A DNA stretch of 64,000 nt from Rhodoplanes sp. Lineage in GTDB: Bacteria; Pseudomonadota; Alphaproteobacteria; Rhizobiales; Xanthobacteraceae. Below are positions 57,998 to 64,000 of the stretch, piece after piece. Every line of letters starts with the position of its first letter. Within the stretch, counting starts at the first letter, position 1. A model generated the notes under the pieces. The model was not told the origin of the DNA. It was given only the letters and a program-made list of their open reading frames with translations, and ran no database searches. The position numbers were made by a program, and so were the translations under genes. The stretch lies in NCBI RefSeq assembly GCF_013377085.1, contig NZ_JACAAX010000003.1:124001-188000 (forward strand), in the 5' to 3' direction.

Positions 57998-59272
57998 TCA
58001 TGCGCGGGCGGCGGCGAGCCTGGCGACCGGCTTCTCGACGATCGGCAGGTTGATCAGGCCGGACAGCACGCCGAACAGGACCGACAGCCACCAGACGAGA
58101 TCGTAGGAGCCGGTGCGCTCGAACGCGATGCCGCCGATCAACACCCCGAGGAAGCCGCCGACCTGGTGGCTGAAGAAGGCGAAGCCGAACAGGGTGGCGA
58201 ACCAGCGGGTGCCGAACATCAGAAGCACCAGGCTGGATGTCGGCGGCACCGTGGAGAGCCACAGCAGGCCCAGCACGGCGCCGAACAGGATGGTGCCGGC
58301 CGGTGTCGCCGGCACGCTGATGAACACCGCGATGGCGATGGCGCGGCCGAAATAGTTGGCGGCGAGCAGATACCGCTTGGGAAACCGGCTGGTGAGCCAG
58401 CCGGAGCCGAGCGAGCCGACGATGTTGAACAGGCCGATCACGGCCAGCGTCCAGCCGCCCACGGCCGCCGACAGGCCGCGGTCGATCAGATAGGCCGGCA
58501 TGTGCACCGTGATGAAGGCGAGCTGGAACCCGCAGGTGAAGAAGCCGAGCACCAGCAGCACATAGGAGCGATGACCCAGCGCCTCGACGAGCGCCTGGCG
58601 GAGCGATTGGGCGGGCACGCCCGCGGGCCCGGCGGCGGGCGACAGCGGGGAGGCATGGGTGTCGGTGCGCGAGGTCGCGAGTGCCAGCGACAGCGGCACG
58701 ATGATCAGCATGGCGGCCGCGAAGGCGAGCAGCGTGTTCTGCCAACCGATGGTCTGGTTCAGCGCCACGGCGAGCGGCGAGAACAGGAACTGCCCGAACG
58801 AGCCGGCCGCCGTGCCGGCCCCGAAGGACAGCGCCCGCCACTCCGGCGGCAGCAGCTTGCCGAAGGCCGAGATGACGATGTTGAACGAGCAGCCCGACAG
58901 GCCGAAGCCGATGACCACGCCGGCCGTGAGGTCGAGGGCGCCCGGGGTAGTCGCCTGCGACATCAGCGCGAGGCCGGCCGCGTAAAGGAGGGCGCCGAGG
59001 CTCATCACCCGCACCGTGCCGAAGCGGTCGGCGACGGCGCCGGCAAAGGGCTGGCCGAGCCCCCACAGCAGGTTCTGGATGGCGAGCGCCAGCCCGAACA
59101 CGTCGCGGCCCCAGCCGTTCTGTTGCGACATCGGGGTGAGGAAGAAGCCGAGCGCCGAGCGCGGCCCGAACGCCAGCAGCGCCACCGTGCAGCCGCAGAC
59201 GATCACGACCAGGGGTGTACGCCAGCCGACGGAGCGGGCCGTGGACTCGATGGCGGACGTCGGTGCGGACAT
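57998..59272 (-). CDS. MFS transporter
   Basis: This 424-residue permease has 12 predicted helices, the inter-helix 2/3 motif AGAVADRFGTVRVMSLGA, and a long central loop (TSRTDTHASPLSPAAGPAGV). The fold and RSALGFFLTPMSQQNGWGRD start resemble oxalate/monocarboxylate-type (OFA/MCT-like) MFS members. ATG 59272 follows GGAGG at the proper distance. It is divergent from a LysR gene, which probably regulates it. The substrate is probably an organic acid; this is not proven. Confidence 0.85.
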   Translation of the reverse strand: MSAPTSAIESTARSVGWRTPLVVIVCGCTVALLAFGPRSALGFFLTPMSQQNGWGRDVFGLALAIQNLLWGLGQPFAGAVADRFGTVRVMSLGALLYAAGLALMSQATTPGALDLTAGVVIGFGLSGCSFNIVISAFGKLLPPEWRALSFGAGTAAGSFGQFLFSPLAVALNQTIGWQNTLLAFAAAMLIIVPLSLALATSRTDTHASPLSPAAGPAGVPAQSLRQALVEALGHRSYVLLVLGFFTCGFQLAFITVHMPAYLIDRGLSAAVGGWTLAVIGLFNIVGSLGSGWLTSRFPKRYLLAANYFGRAIAIAVFISVPATPAGTILFGAVLGLLWLSTVPPTSSLVLLMFGTRWFATLFGFAFFSHQVGGFLGVLIGGIAFERTGSYDLVWWLSVLFGVLSGLINLPIVEKPVARLAAARA

Positions 59273-59429
59273 TGGGGCGCCTCCGGAGACGATGGTCGCG
59301 CCGGCGGGGGGCAGCCGGCGCGTTTGCATCCTCATAGCAGCTTCGTTATCATGATGAAAATGAAACATGCTGATGAAGAACATGACGGATCGGAATAATG
59401 ATGGTGCGACGGAGCTGCGCCTGAGCGTC

Positions 59430-59523
59430 GTCATGCGCGGGCTCGACCCGCGCATCCATCGTCAGTGCAAGAAGAGCTCTTTTCGTCAGACGATGGATCG
59501 CCGGGTCGAGCCCGGCGATGACG
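59430..59523. repeat. Palindromic repeat, family D
   Basis: CGTCATGCGCGGGCTCGACCCGCGCATCCATC and GATGGATCGCCGGGTCGAGCCCGGCGATGAC are identical in both arms to the copy at 41337; only the centre differs. It lies in the divergent MFS/LysR promoter region. Confidence 0.88.
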
Positions 59524-59557
59524 CTCCGCGCGAGCCGGCCGCCGTCCGGGGGCGCGC

Positions 59558-60502
59558 ATGAACCTCGACGATGTGCGCGCCTTCGTGGCCGTGGTCGACA
59601 CCGGCTCGGTCGGCAAGGCGGCGCGCTGCCTCAACCTCACCCAGCCGGCGATCTCGCGCCGGGTGCAACGGCTCGAGGAGACGCTGGGCATCACCCTGCT
59701 CGACCGCGAGTCCAAGCCGGCGCGGGCGACCCGGGCCGGCGAGAGCGCCTACCGGCGCTGCATCGCCCTGCTGCGCGCCGCCGAGGCGCTCGCCCGCGAC
59801 AGCCGCAGCACCATCGCGGCCGGGCCGCTGCGGGTCGGCCTCACCCTGGCGCTGTCCGAGGCGGTGCTGGCGTCGGCGATCGAGGCGGTGCGGGATCTCT
59901 GCCCGGCCGTGTCGCTGCGCCTCGTCGCCGACCGCAGCGCCGTGCTGCGCCGCCAGGTCGCCGACGGCCAGCTCGACGCCGCCGTGGTGGCCGAGAGGCC
60001 GGAGCGCCCGCTCGATACCGCGCATGCGACCCCGCTCGGCACCGAGCGCGTGCTGGTCGTGGTGCCGACCGACAGTCCTTTGCCGGACCGCATCGCGGTC
60101 GCCGACCTCGCCGGCCAGCGCTGGGTGATCAATCCGGACGGCTGCGGCTTTCGCGCCCAGCTCGACCGCGCGCTCGCCGACCGCGGCGCTCCCGTCGAGG
60201 TGGTGGCTGAAACCTGGGGCGCCGGCCTGCAGCTCGCCCTGATCGCCCGCGGCATCGGCATCGGCCTGATCCCCGAGCGGCTGCTGGTCGGGTCGTCCTG
60301 GCGCGAGAGCGTGCGGGTCGTCACGGTCGACGACTTCGCGCCCGCCCTGACGGCCTGGATGGTGACGGGCGGGCCGCTCGGGCCGTTCGACACGGCGATC
60401 GCCGCGATCGCCGACACGGTGCGGGCGTTCCTGGCGGAGGATGCGGTGGGGGAGGGGCATCCGGGCGAGCAGTCGAGGCAGGCGACCGTAGCGGGCGTTT
60501 GA
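59558..60502 (+). CDS. LysR-family transcriptional regulator
   Basis: This 314-residue protein has the helix-turn-helix MNLDDVRAFVAVVDTGSVGK ... LTQPAISRRVQRLEETLG and a two-lobed ligand domain starting at PLRVGLTLALSEAVLASAIE. It is divergent from the MFS transporter with 285 bp between starts, the classical arrangement for a LysR controlling a transporter. About 25 C-terminal residues (GEGHPGEQSRQATVAGV) are beyond the fold. Confidence 0.9.
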   Translation: MNLDDVRAFVAVVDTGSVGKAARCLNLTQPAISRRVQRLEETLGITLLDRESKPARATRAGESAYRRCIALLRAAEALARDSRSTIAAGPLRVGLTLALSEAVLASAIEAVRDLCPAVSLRLVADRSAVLRRQVADGQLDAAVVAERPERPLDTAHATPLGTERVLVVVPTDSPLPDRIAVADLAGQRWVINPDGCGFRAQLDRALADRGAPVEVVAETWGAGLQLALIARGIGIGLIPERLLVGSSWRESVRVVTVDDFAPALTAWMVTGGPLGPFDTAIAAIADTVRAFLAEDAVGEGHPGEQSRQATVAGV

Positions 60503-60537
60503 TTGCGGGTGGGTCGGCCCTGGAGTAGCCCTCGGCA

Positions 60538-60732
60538 ATGAGATCGCGGATCGTGTCGCGCAGCCCCGACGTGATGAGCGGCGCCGTCGTGTTCGCCGGC
60601 ACGCGCGTGCCCGTGCAGACGCTGCTCGATTATCTCGAAGCCGGCGAGACCATCGACGAGTTCCTGGCCGGGTTTCCCAGCGTGACCCGGGAGCAGGTGA
60701 TCGCGTTCCTGGAAGAGGCGAAGGATTGCTGA
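60538..60732 (+). CDS. DUF433 family antitoxin-like protein
   Basis: This 64-residue protein has the DUF433 signature VMSGAVVFAGTRVPVQTLLD (~residues 12-31) with YLEAGETIDEFLAGFPSVTR and a helical end. DUF433 proteins are small helix-turn-helix antitoxins usually followed by a DUF5615 PIN-like toxin. No such gene follows; a family A palindrome starts six bases after the stop. So it is an orphan, possibly because the toxin was lost. ATG 60538 is the only upstream start. Confidence 0.8.
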   Translation: MRSRIVSRSPDVMSGAVVFAGTRVPVQTLLDYLEAGETIDEFLAGFPSVTREQVIAFLEEAKDC

Positions 60733-60737
60733 GCCTC

Positions 60738-60881
60738 TATGGTCATTCCGGAAGCCGACCAAAGATCGGCTGTCCGGTATCCATAATCGCTGTCTGAGCG
60801 TATGGATTCCGGGCTCGCCGCGGAGCCTGTCATCGGGCCGGCCAAAGGCCGGACCCGGTGGCGGCGCCCCGGAATGACGGT
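60738..60881. repeat. Extragenic palindrome, family A, enlarged variant
   Basis: GTCATTCCGGAAGCCGACC at the left and GGCGCCCCGGAATGACGG at the right enclose a longer centre that contains GGGCCGGCCAAAGGCCGGACCC, an extra stem not present in other copies. It is followed by 190 bp without a gene up to ppk2. Confidence 0.8.
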
Positions 60882-61074
60882 GGTCATGCTGAACATGCCG
60901 AGACTTCTTCGCAGCGGTCCGGGTCGTTCCGACCACGGCGCCCCTGGCGCCGGTTGTCGGGCGGTAGAATGCTCCGTCTCGGGTTGAACACCGGAATCCC
61001 CTCGTCGTAGGCTCTGTCGTCGGCTCCAGTGAATCGCCGCGCGTCGGCGCGCCGAGCCGTCGGGAGGGGACGCG

Positions 61075-62073
61075 ATGAGCAAGCGTGGGACCCGCAGCAA
61101 GGCTGACGCCCGGGACAAGGCAAAAGCGCGCCGCAAGACCGCTCATGCCAAGACCAAGACCCGCAATGCGCCTGGGCCCGGGGCGAACGGCGGCACCGGC
61201 CCGGTGCCGCCCCATCACGGCGAGGTGCTGCGCACCGCGGTCGAGAAGGCGGAGATCGAGACCATCTGGTCGAAGATCGCCCGCAACGGCCCGCGAAAGC
61301 CGCCGAAGAACTACAAATATGTCGAGGAGCTCGCGCGTCTGCAGTACGAGCTGATCAAGCTGCAGGAGTGGGTGCGGGTCCAGCGCCTCAAGGTGGCCGT
61401 GGTGTTCGAGGGGCGCGACGCCGCCGGCAAGGGCGGCGTGATCAAGCGCATCAGCGAGCCGCTCAACCCGCGCATCTGCCGCGTCGTGGCGCTCGGCACG
61501 CCGACCGAGCGCGAGCGCGGCCAGTGGTATTTTCAGCGCTACGTCGCCGAGCTGCCGGGCGCCGGCGAGATCGTGCTGTTCGACCGGAGCTGGTACAACC
61601 GCGCCGGCGTCGAGCGGGTGATGGGCTTCTGCACCGAGCCGGAGTATCGCGAGTTCCTGCACGCCTGCCCGGTGTTCGAGGACATGCTGATCCGCTCCGG
61701 CGTACACCTGATCAAGTACTGGTTCTCGGTCAGCGACGAGGAGCAGGAGGTGCGCTTCGTCGAGCGGGCCCGTAATCCGTTCAAGCGCTGGAAGCTCTCC
61801 CCGATGGACATCGAGTCGCGCGCCCGCTGGGTCGACTACTCGAAGGCCAAGGACGAGATGTTCGCCCACACGGACACCCGGAAGAGCCCTTGGAACGTGG
61901 TCGACGCCGACAACAAGAAGCGGGCGCGGCTCAACTGCATCGCCCATCTGCTGAAGCAGATTCCCTATCAGCCCGTCAGCCCGACCGAGGTCGAGCTGCC
62001 GCCGCGCCAGCCCGACACCGGCTATCGCCGGCCGAAGAAGTCGAGCCAGCGCTTCGTGCCGGCGATCTACTGA
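61075..62073 (+). CDS. ppk2: Polyphosphate kinase 2
   Basis: This 332-residue P-loop kinase transfers phosphate between polyphosphate and nucleotides. It has Walker A EGRDAAGKGG (~residues 117-126), Walker B VLFDRSWYNRAGVERVMGF, the lid ERARNPFKRWKLSPMD and C-terminal VDADNKKRARLNCIAHLL. The single domain and length fit class I PPK2 (NDP to NTP). The N-terminal ~45 residues are very basic (RSKADARDKAKARRKTAHAK), possibly for polyphosphate or nucleoid contact. It stands alone. Confidence 0.93.
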   Translation: MSKRGTRSKADARDKAKARRKTAHAKTKTRNAPGPGANGGTGPVPPHHGEVLRTAVEKAEIETIWSKIARNGPRKPPKNYKYVEELARLQYELIKLQEWVRVQRLKVAVVFEGRDAAGKGGVIKRISEPLNPRICRVVALGTPTERERGQWYFQRYVAELPGAGEIVLFDRSWYNRAGVERVMGFCTEPEYREFLHACPVFEDMLIRSGVHLIKYWFSVSDEEQEVRFVERARNPFKRWKLSPMDIESRARWVDYSKAKDEMFAHTDTRKSPWNVVDADNKKRARLNCIAHLLKQIPYQPVSPTEVELPPRQPDTGYRRPKKSSQRFVPAIY

Positions 62074-62206
62074 GGCCGCGCCGCGTCGGGCATCCCGCCC
62101 GTCCGCCTCATGGCGGTCCCGCGCCGGCGGTACTTGAACGTCGCCTCGACATGACGGACCGTCGGTGGAGCCGGTCGGGCCGGCGTCGCGCGAAGGGATT
62201 TTGGAC

Positions 62207-63211
62207 ATGGAGCAGGGTCGCGTTCGCCGGGGAGCGGTGTTGGACCGGCGCGCCCTGATGCTCGGGGCCGCGGCGCTCGCGGCCGCGGGGCCTGCCGCCG
62301 CCGAGCCGCTGCCGCGGACCCAGAAGGTGCTCGTCGGCTTTCCGGCCGGCGGCGGCCTCGACACCATGGTGCGGATCATCGCCGACAAGCTGCGTGAGAT
62401 CCACGGCACCACCATCGTGATCGAGAACCGGCCGGGCACGGCCGGCCGGCTCGCCGCCGAGGCGGTGGCGCGGGCCGAGCCGGACGGCGCCACCCTGCTG
62501 GCGGCGCCGATCGTCGTCACGGCGTTCTATCCCTTCATCTACAAGACGCTGCCGTTCGATCCGCTGACCGACCTGGTGCCGGTGACGCGCTTCTGCACGT
62601 TCCAGTTCGCGCTGGCGGTCGACCCCAGGCTGCAGGTCGACAGCGTCGCAGGCTTCATCGCTTACGCCAAGCAAAACCTCGGCAAGGTCAGCTTCGGCTC
62701 GCTCGGGGCCGGCACGCCGTCGCATTTTCTCGGCCTGATGTTCAGCAACGCGACCGGCACGGACCTGACTCACGTCCCGTATCGCGGCTCCGCGCCGGCC
62801 CTGCAGGATCTCGTCGGCGGCTCGATCCAGGCCGTGTTCGACACCACGGCGAGCCTGATGGAGCAGCACCGGGCCGGCACCGTGCGGGTGCTGGCCGTCA
62901 CCGGCAGCAGGCGCTCGCCGCGCCTGCCCGAGGTGCCGACCTTCGGCGAGCTCGCGCTCGGGCTCGGCGACATCGAGGCGGCCGATCTCTGGTACGGCTT
63001 CTTCGCGCCGGGCCGCACGCCCCCCGACACGGTCGAGCGCCACGCCGCGGCGATCGGCGTCGCACTGGCCGACGCCACCGTGCGCGAGCGGCTCGCCGGC
63101 CTCGACGTCGCCGTCGTCGCCGACACGCCGGCGGTGTTCGCCGAGATCGTCAAGGCCGACCACGCGCGCTGGGGCCGGGTGATCCGGTCGAGCGGCTTCA
63201 CGCTGGAGTGA
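62207..63211 (+). CDS. Bug-family (TctC) periplasmic solute-binding protein
   Basis: This 334-residue protein has a twin-arginine-type signal (DRRALMLGAAALAAAGPAAA) and the TctC motifs LVGFPAGGGLDTMVRIIADK, VIENRPGTAGRLAAE, KVSFGSLGAGTPSHFLGL and VPYRGSAPALQDLVGG. Bug proteins bind carboxylates for tripartite tricarboxylate transporters or act alone. No TctA/TctB genes are nearby, so it is an orphan receptor, common in this group. ATG 62207 follows GAAGGGA; GTG 62165 is an alternative. Confidence 0.88.
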   Translation: MEQGRVRRGAVLDRRALMLGAAALAAAGPAAAEPLPRTQKVLVGFPAGGGLDTMVRIIADKLREIHGTTIVIENRPGTAGRLAAEAVARAEPDGATLLAAPIVVTAFYPFIYKTLPFDPLTDLVPVTRFCTFQFALAVDPRLQVDSVAGFIAYAKQNLGKVSFGSLGAGTPSHFLGLMFSNATGTDLTHVPYRGSAPALQDLVGGSIQAVFDTTASLMEQHRAGTVRVLAVTGSRRSPRLPEVPTFGELALGLGDIEAADLWYGFFAPGRTPPDTVERHAAAIGVALADATVRERLAGLDVAVVADTPAVFAEIVKADHARWGRVIRSSGFTLE

Positions 63212-63245
63212 CGCCCATGATCACGTCCATGATCGGACGACGCCC

Positions 63246-64000
63246 ATGAAGGTGGTCCTGCTCGGCACCGGCGGCCCGCGGCCCGATCCGCGCCGCATGG
63301 CGACGACGACGCTGATCCGGCTCGGCGACGAGAACATCCTGTTCGACGCCGGCCGCGGCGTCACGGTGCAGATGGTCAAGGCCGGCGTGCCGCTCGCGGC
63401 GGTCGGACCGGTGTTCCTGACCCACCATCACTTCGATCACATCGGCGATCTCTACGACGTGGTGCTCAACACTTGGCTGGCCGGCCGCCGCACGCCGCTG
63501 CAGGTCTTCGGCCCGCCCGATACCGAGCGCATCGTCGACGCGCTGCTGACCCAGGTCTACGACAAGGACATCGGTTGGCGCAGCGCCGGCGAGCCGAGCT
63601 TCGGCGGCTTCCCGCCCGTGACGGTGTGCGACGTGGGCGCCGGCCTGGTGGTCGACACCGGGCGCTGGACCGTCACGGCCGAGACCGTCTCGCACGGCGA
63701 CGGACTGGGGATTCCGCCGGCCTTCATGGCGCGCTGGACCTGCCTCGGCTATCGCTTCGAGGCGGACGGCAAGGTGGTCGCGATCTCGGGCGACACGGTG
63801 GCGTGCGACGGGCTCGCGCGGCTGGCCGCCGGCGCCGACCTCTTGGTGCAGTGCTGCTTCCTCGCCGGCGCCGAGATTCGCGGCGAGCATTTCGAGCGGT
63901 TGGCGAAGCACACGCTGGCCTGCGGCGACACGGTCGGCCGCATCGCCGCGCAGGCGGGCGTCAAGACGCTGGCGCTGACCCATCACCGGCCGCGCAGCGG
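63246..64000 (+). CDS. Metallo-beta-lactamase-fold hydrolase, 3' partial
   Basis: The gene runs off the right edge; ~251 residues are seen. The N-terminus MKVVLLGTGGPRPDPRRMAT is like RNase Z/arylsulfatase-type enzymes, with the metal site THHHFDHIGD (HxHxDH), ISGDTVACDG (the bridging Asp) and a late His in LTHHRP. The family includes ribonuclease Z and other phosphodiesterase-like enzymes; no tRNA-binding exosite is evident. The gene is 34 bp after the Bug protein and may be in its operon, suggesting a small-molecule hydrolase acting on the imported compound. Confidence 0.85.
   Translation, partial: MKVVLLGTGGPRPDPRRMATTTLIRLGDENILFDAGRGVTVQMVKAGVPLAAVGPVFLTHHHFDHIGDLYDVVLNTWLAGRRTPLQVFGPPDTERIVDALLTQVYDKDIGWRSAGEPSFGGFPPVTVCDVGAGLVVDTGRWTVTAETVSHGDGLGIPPAFMARWTCLGYRFEADGKVVAISGDTVACDGLARLAAGADLLVQCCFLAGAEIRGEHFERLAKHTLACGDTVGRIAAQAGVKTLALTHHRPRS

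Noticed and set aside
59749-62520. A 923-codon minus-strand frame opposite the LysR, ppk2 and Bug genes
   Set aside because: Same reason: no recognisable domain, low-complexity composition, and three well-supported genes on the plus strand.
1-64000. CRISPR arrays, prophage, insertion sequences, tRNA or rRNA genes
   Set aside because: No regularly spaced direct repeats, integrase or transposase sequences, or tRNA-like cloverleaf regions were seen. The repeats present are palindromic and dispersed.

Overview
The window is very GC-rich, gene-dense, and carries no tRNA, rRNA, CRISPR array or transposase. The gene families (reductive nicotinate cluster, full Sox system, TIGR02301, SRAP, FCSD, AcuI, Bug proteins) and the many extragenic palindromes of the 'GTCATTCCGGGGCG...CGCCCCGGAATGAC' kind suggest an alphaproteobacterium of the order Hyphomicrobiales (Bradyrhizobium/Rhodopseudomonas/Rhodoplanes-like). 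This placement is inferred from gene content and was not computed.

Region 1 (1-6.2 kb): the end of a NitT/TauT-type ABC transporter operon (two permeases), then nadC and a 686-residue fusion of a PhnN-type ribose-1,5-bisphosphokinase with an AMP-phosphorylase-type phosphorylase. A membrane protein and a Tat-exported aldo/keto reductase lie on the other strand. The two halves of the fusion would catalyse consecutive steps, giving PRPP, and its neighbour NadC consumes PRPP.

Region 2 (6.6-23.1 kb): a catabolic island for nicotinate by the reductive route. NicA/NicB hydroxylate nicotinate to 6-hydroxynicotinate. A 6-hydroxynicotinate reductase, with a ferredoxin-NADP reductase as likely electron supply, reduces the ring, and an enamidase opens it. 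A UPF0280 protein and two AA_synth-family (PF06684) paralogues without an assigned step share the reductase operon. A branched-chain-type ABC transporter (LivF, LivG, a fused LivHM and a binding protein) completes the island. A MarR regulator lies in the middle, and four promoters share a palindromic motif ending in ACTAAC, which suggests one regulon.

Region 3 (23.3-28.9 kb): a sodium:solute symporter, a LysR regulator, a histidinol-phosphate-aminotransferase-like enzyme, ribulose-phosphate 3-epimerase and a small membrane protein.

Region 4 (28.9-43.7 kb): sulfur oxidation. A YeeE/YedE (SoxT-like) transporter, SoxS, SoxV, SoxW, SoxX, SoxA, SoxY, SoxZ, SoxB, SoxC and a monohaem SoxD are followed by a small cytochrome c, two tandem flavocytochrome-c sulfide dehydrogenase flavoproteins and a rhodanese. 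Both divergent sox promoters carry a shared 18-bp motif.

Region 5 (43.7-51.1 kb): housekeeping and repair genes (YegD-like Hsp70, SRAP protein, NUDIX, TIGR02301, YgfZ, 3-methyladenine glycosylase Tag, HD hydrolase, tyrosine phosphatase).

Region 6 (51.4-56.2 kb): an Ssu-type ABC transporter for a sulfur compound, followed by a protein that keeps the Cys-His-Arg catalytic set of the desulfinase DszB and by a binding-protein-fold protein without a signal peptide. This looks like uptake plus desulfination of an organosulfur compound.

Region 7 (56.2-64 kb): a periplasmic protein, an AcuI-like reductase, an MFS transporter with a divergent LysR gene, an orphan DUF433 antitoxin-like gene, PPK2, a Bug-type binding protein and a truncated metallo-beta-lactamase-fold hydrolase. 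Palindromic repeats of at least five families sit in most intergenic gaps, and one lies in frame inside the UPF0280 gene.
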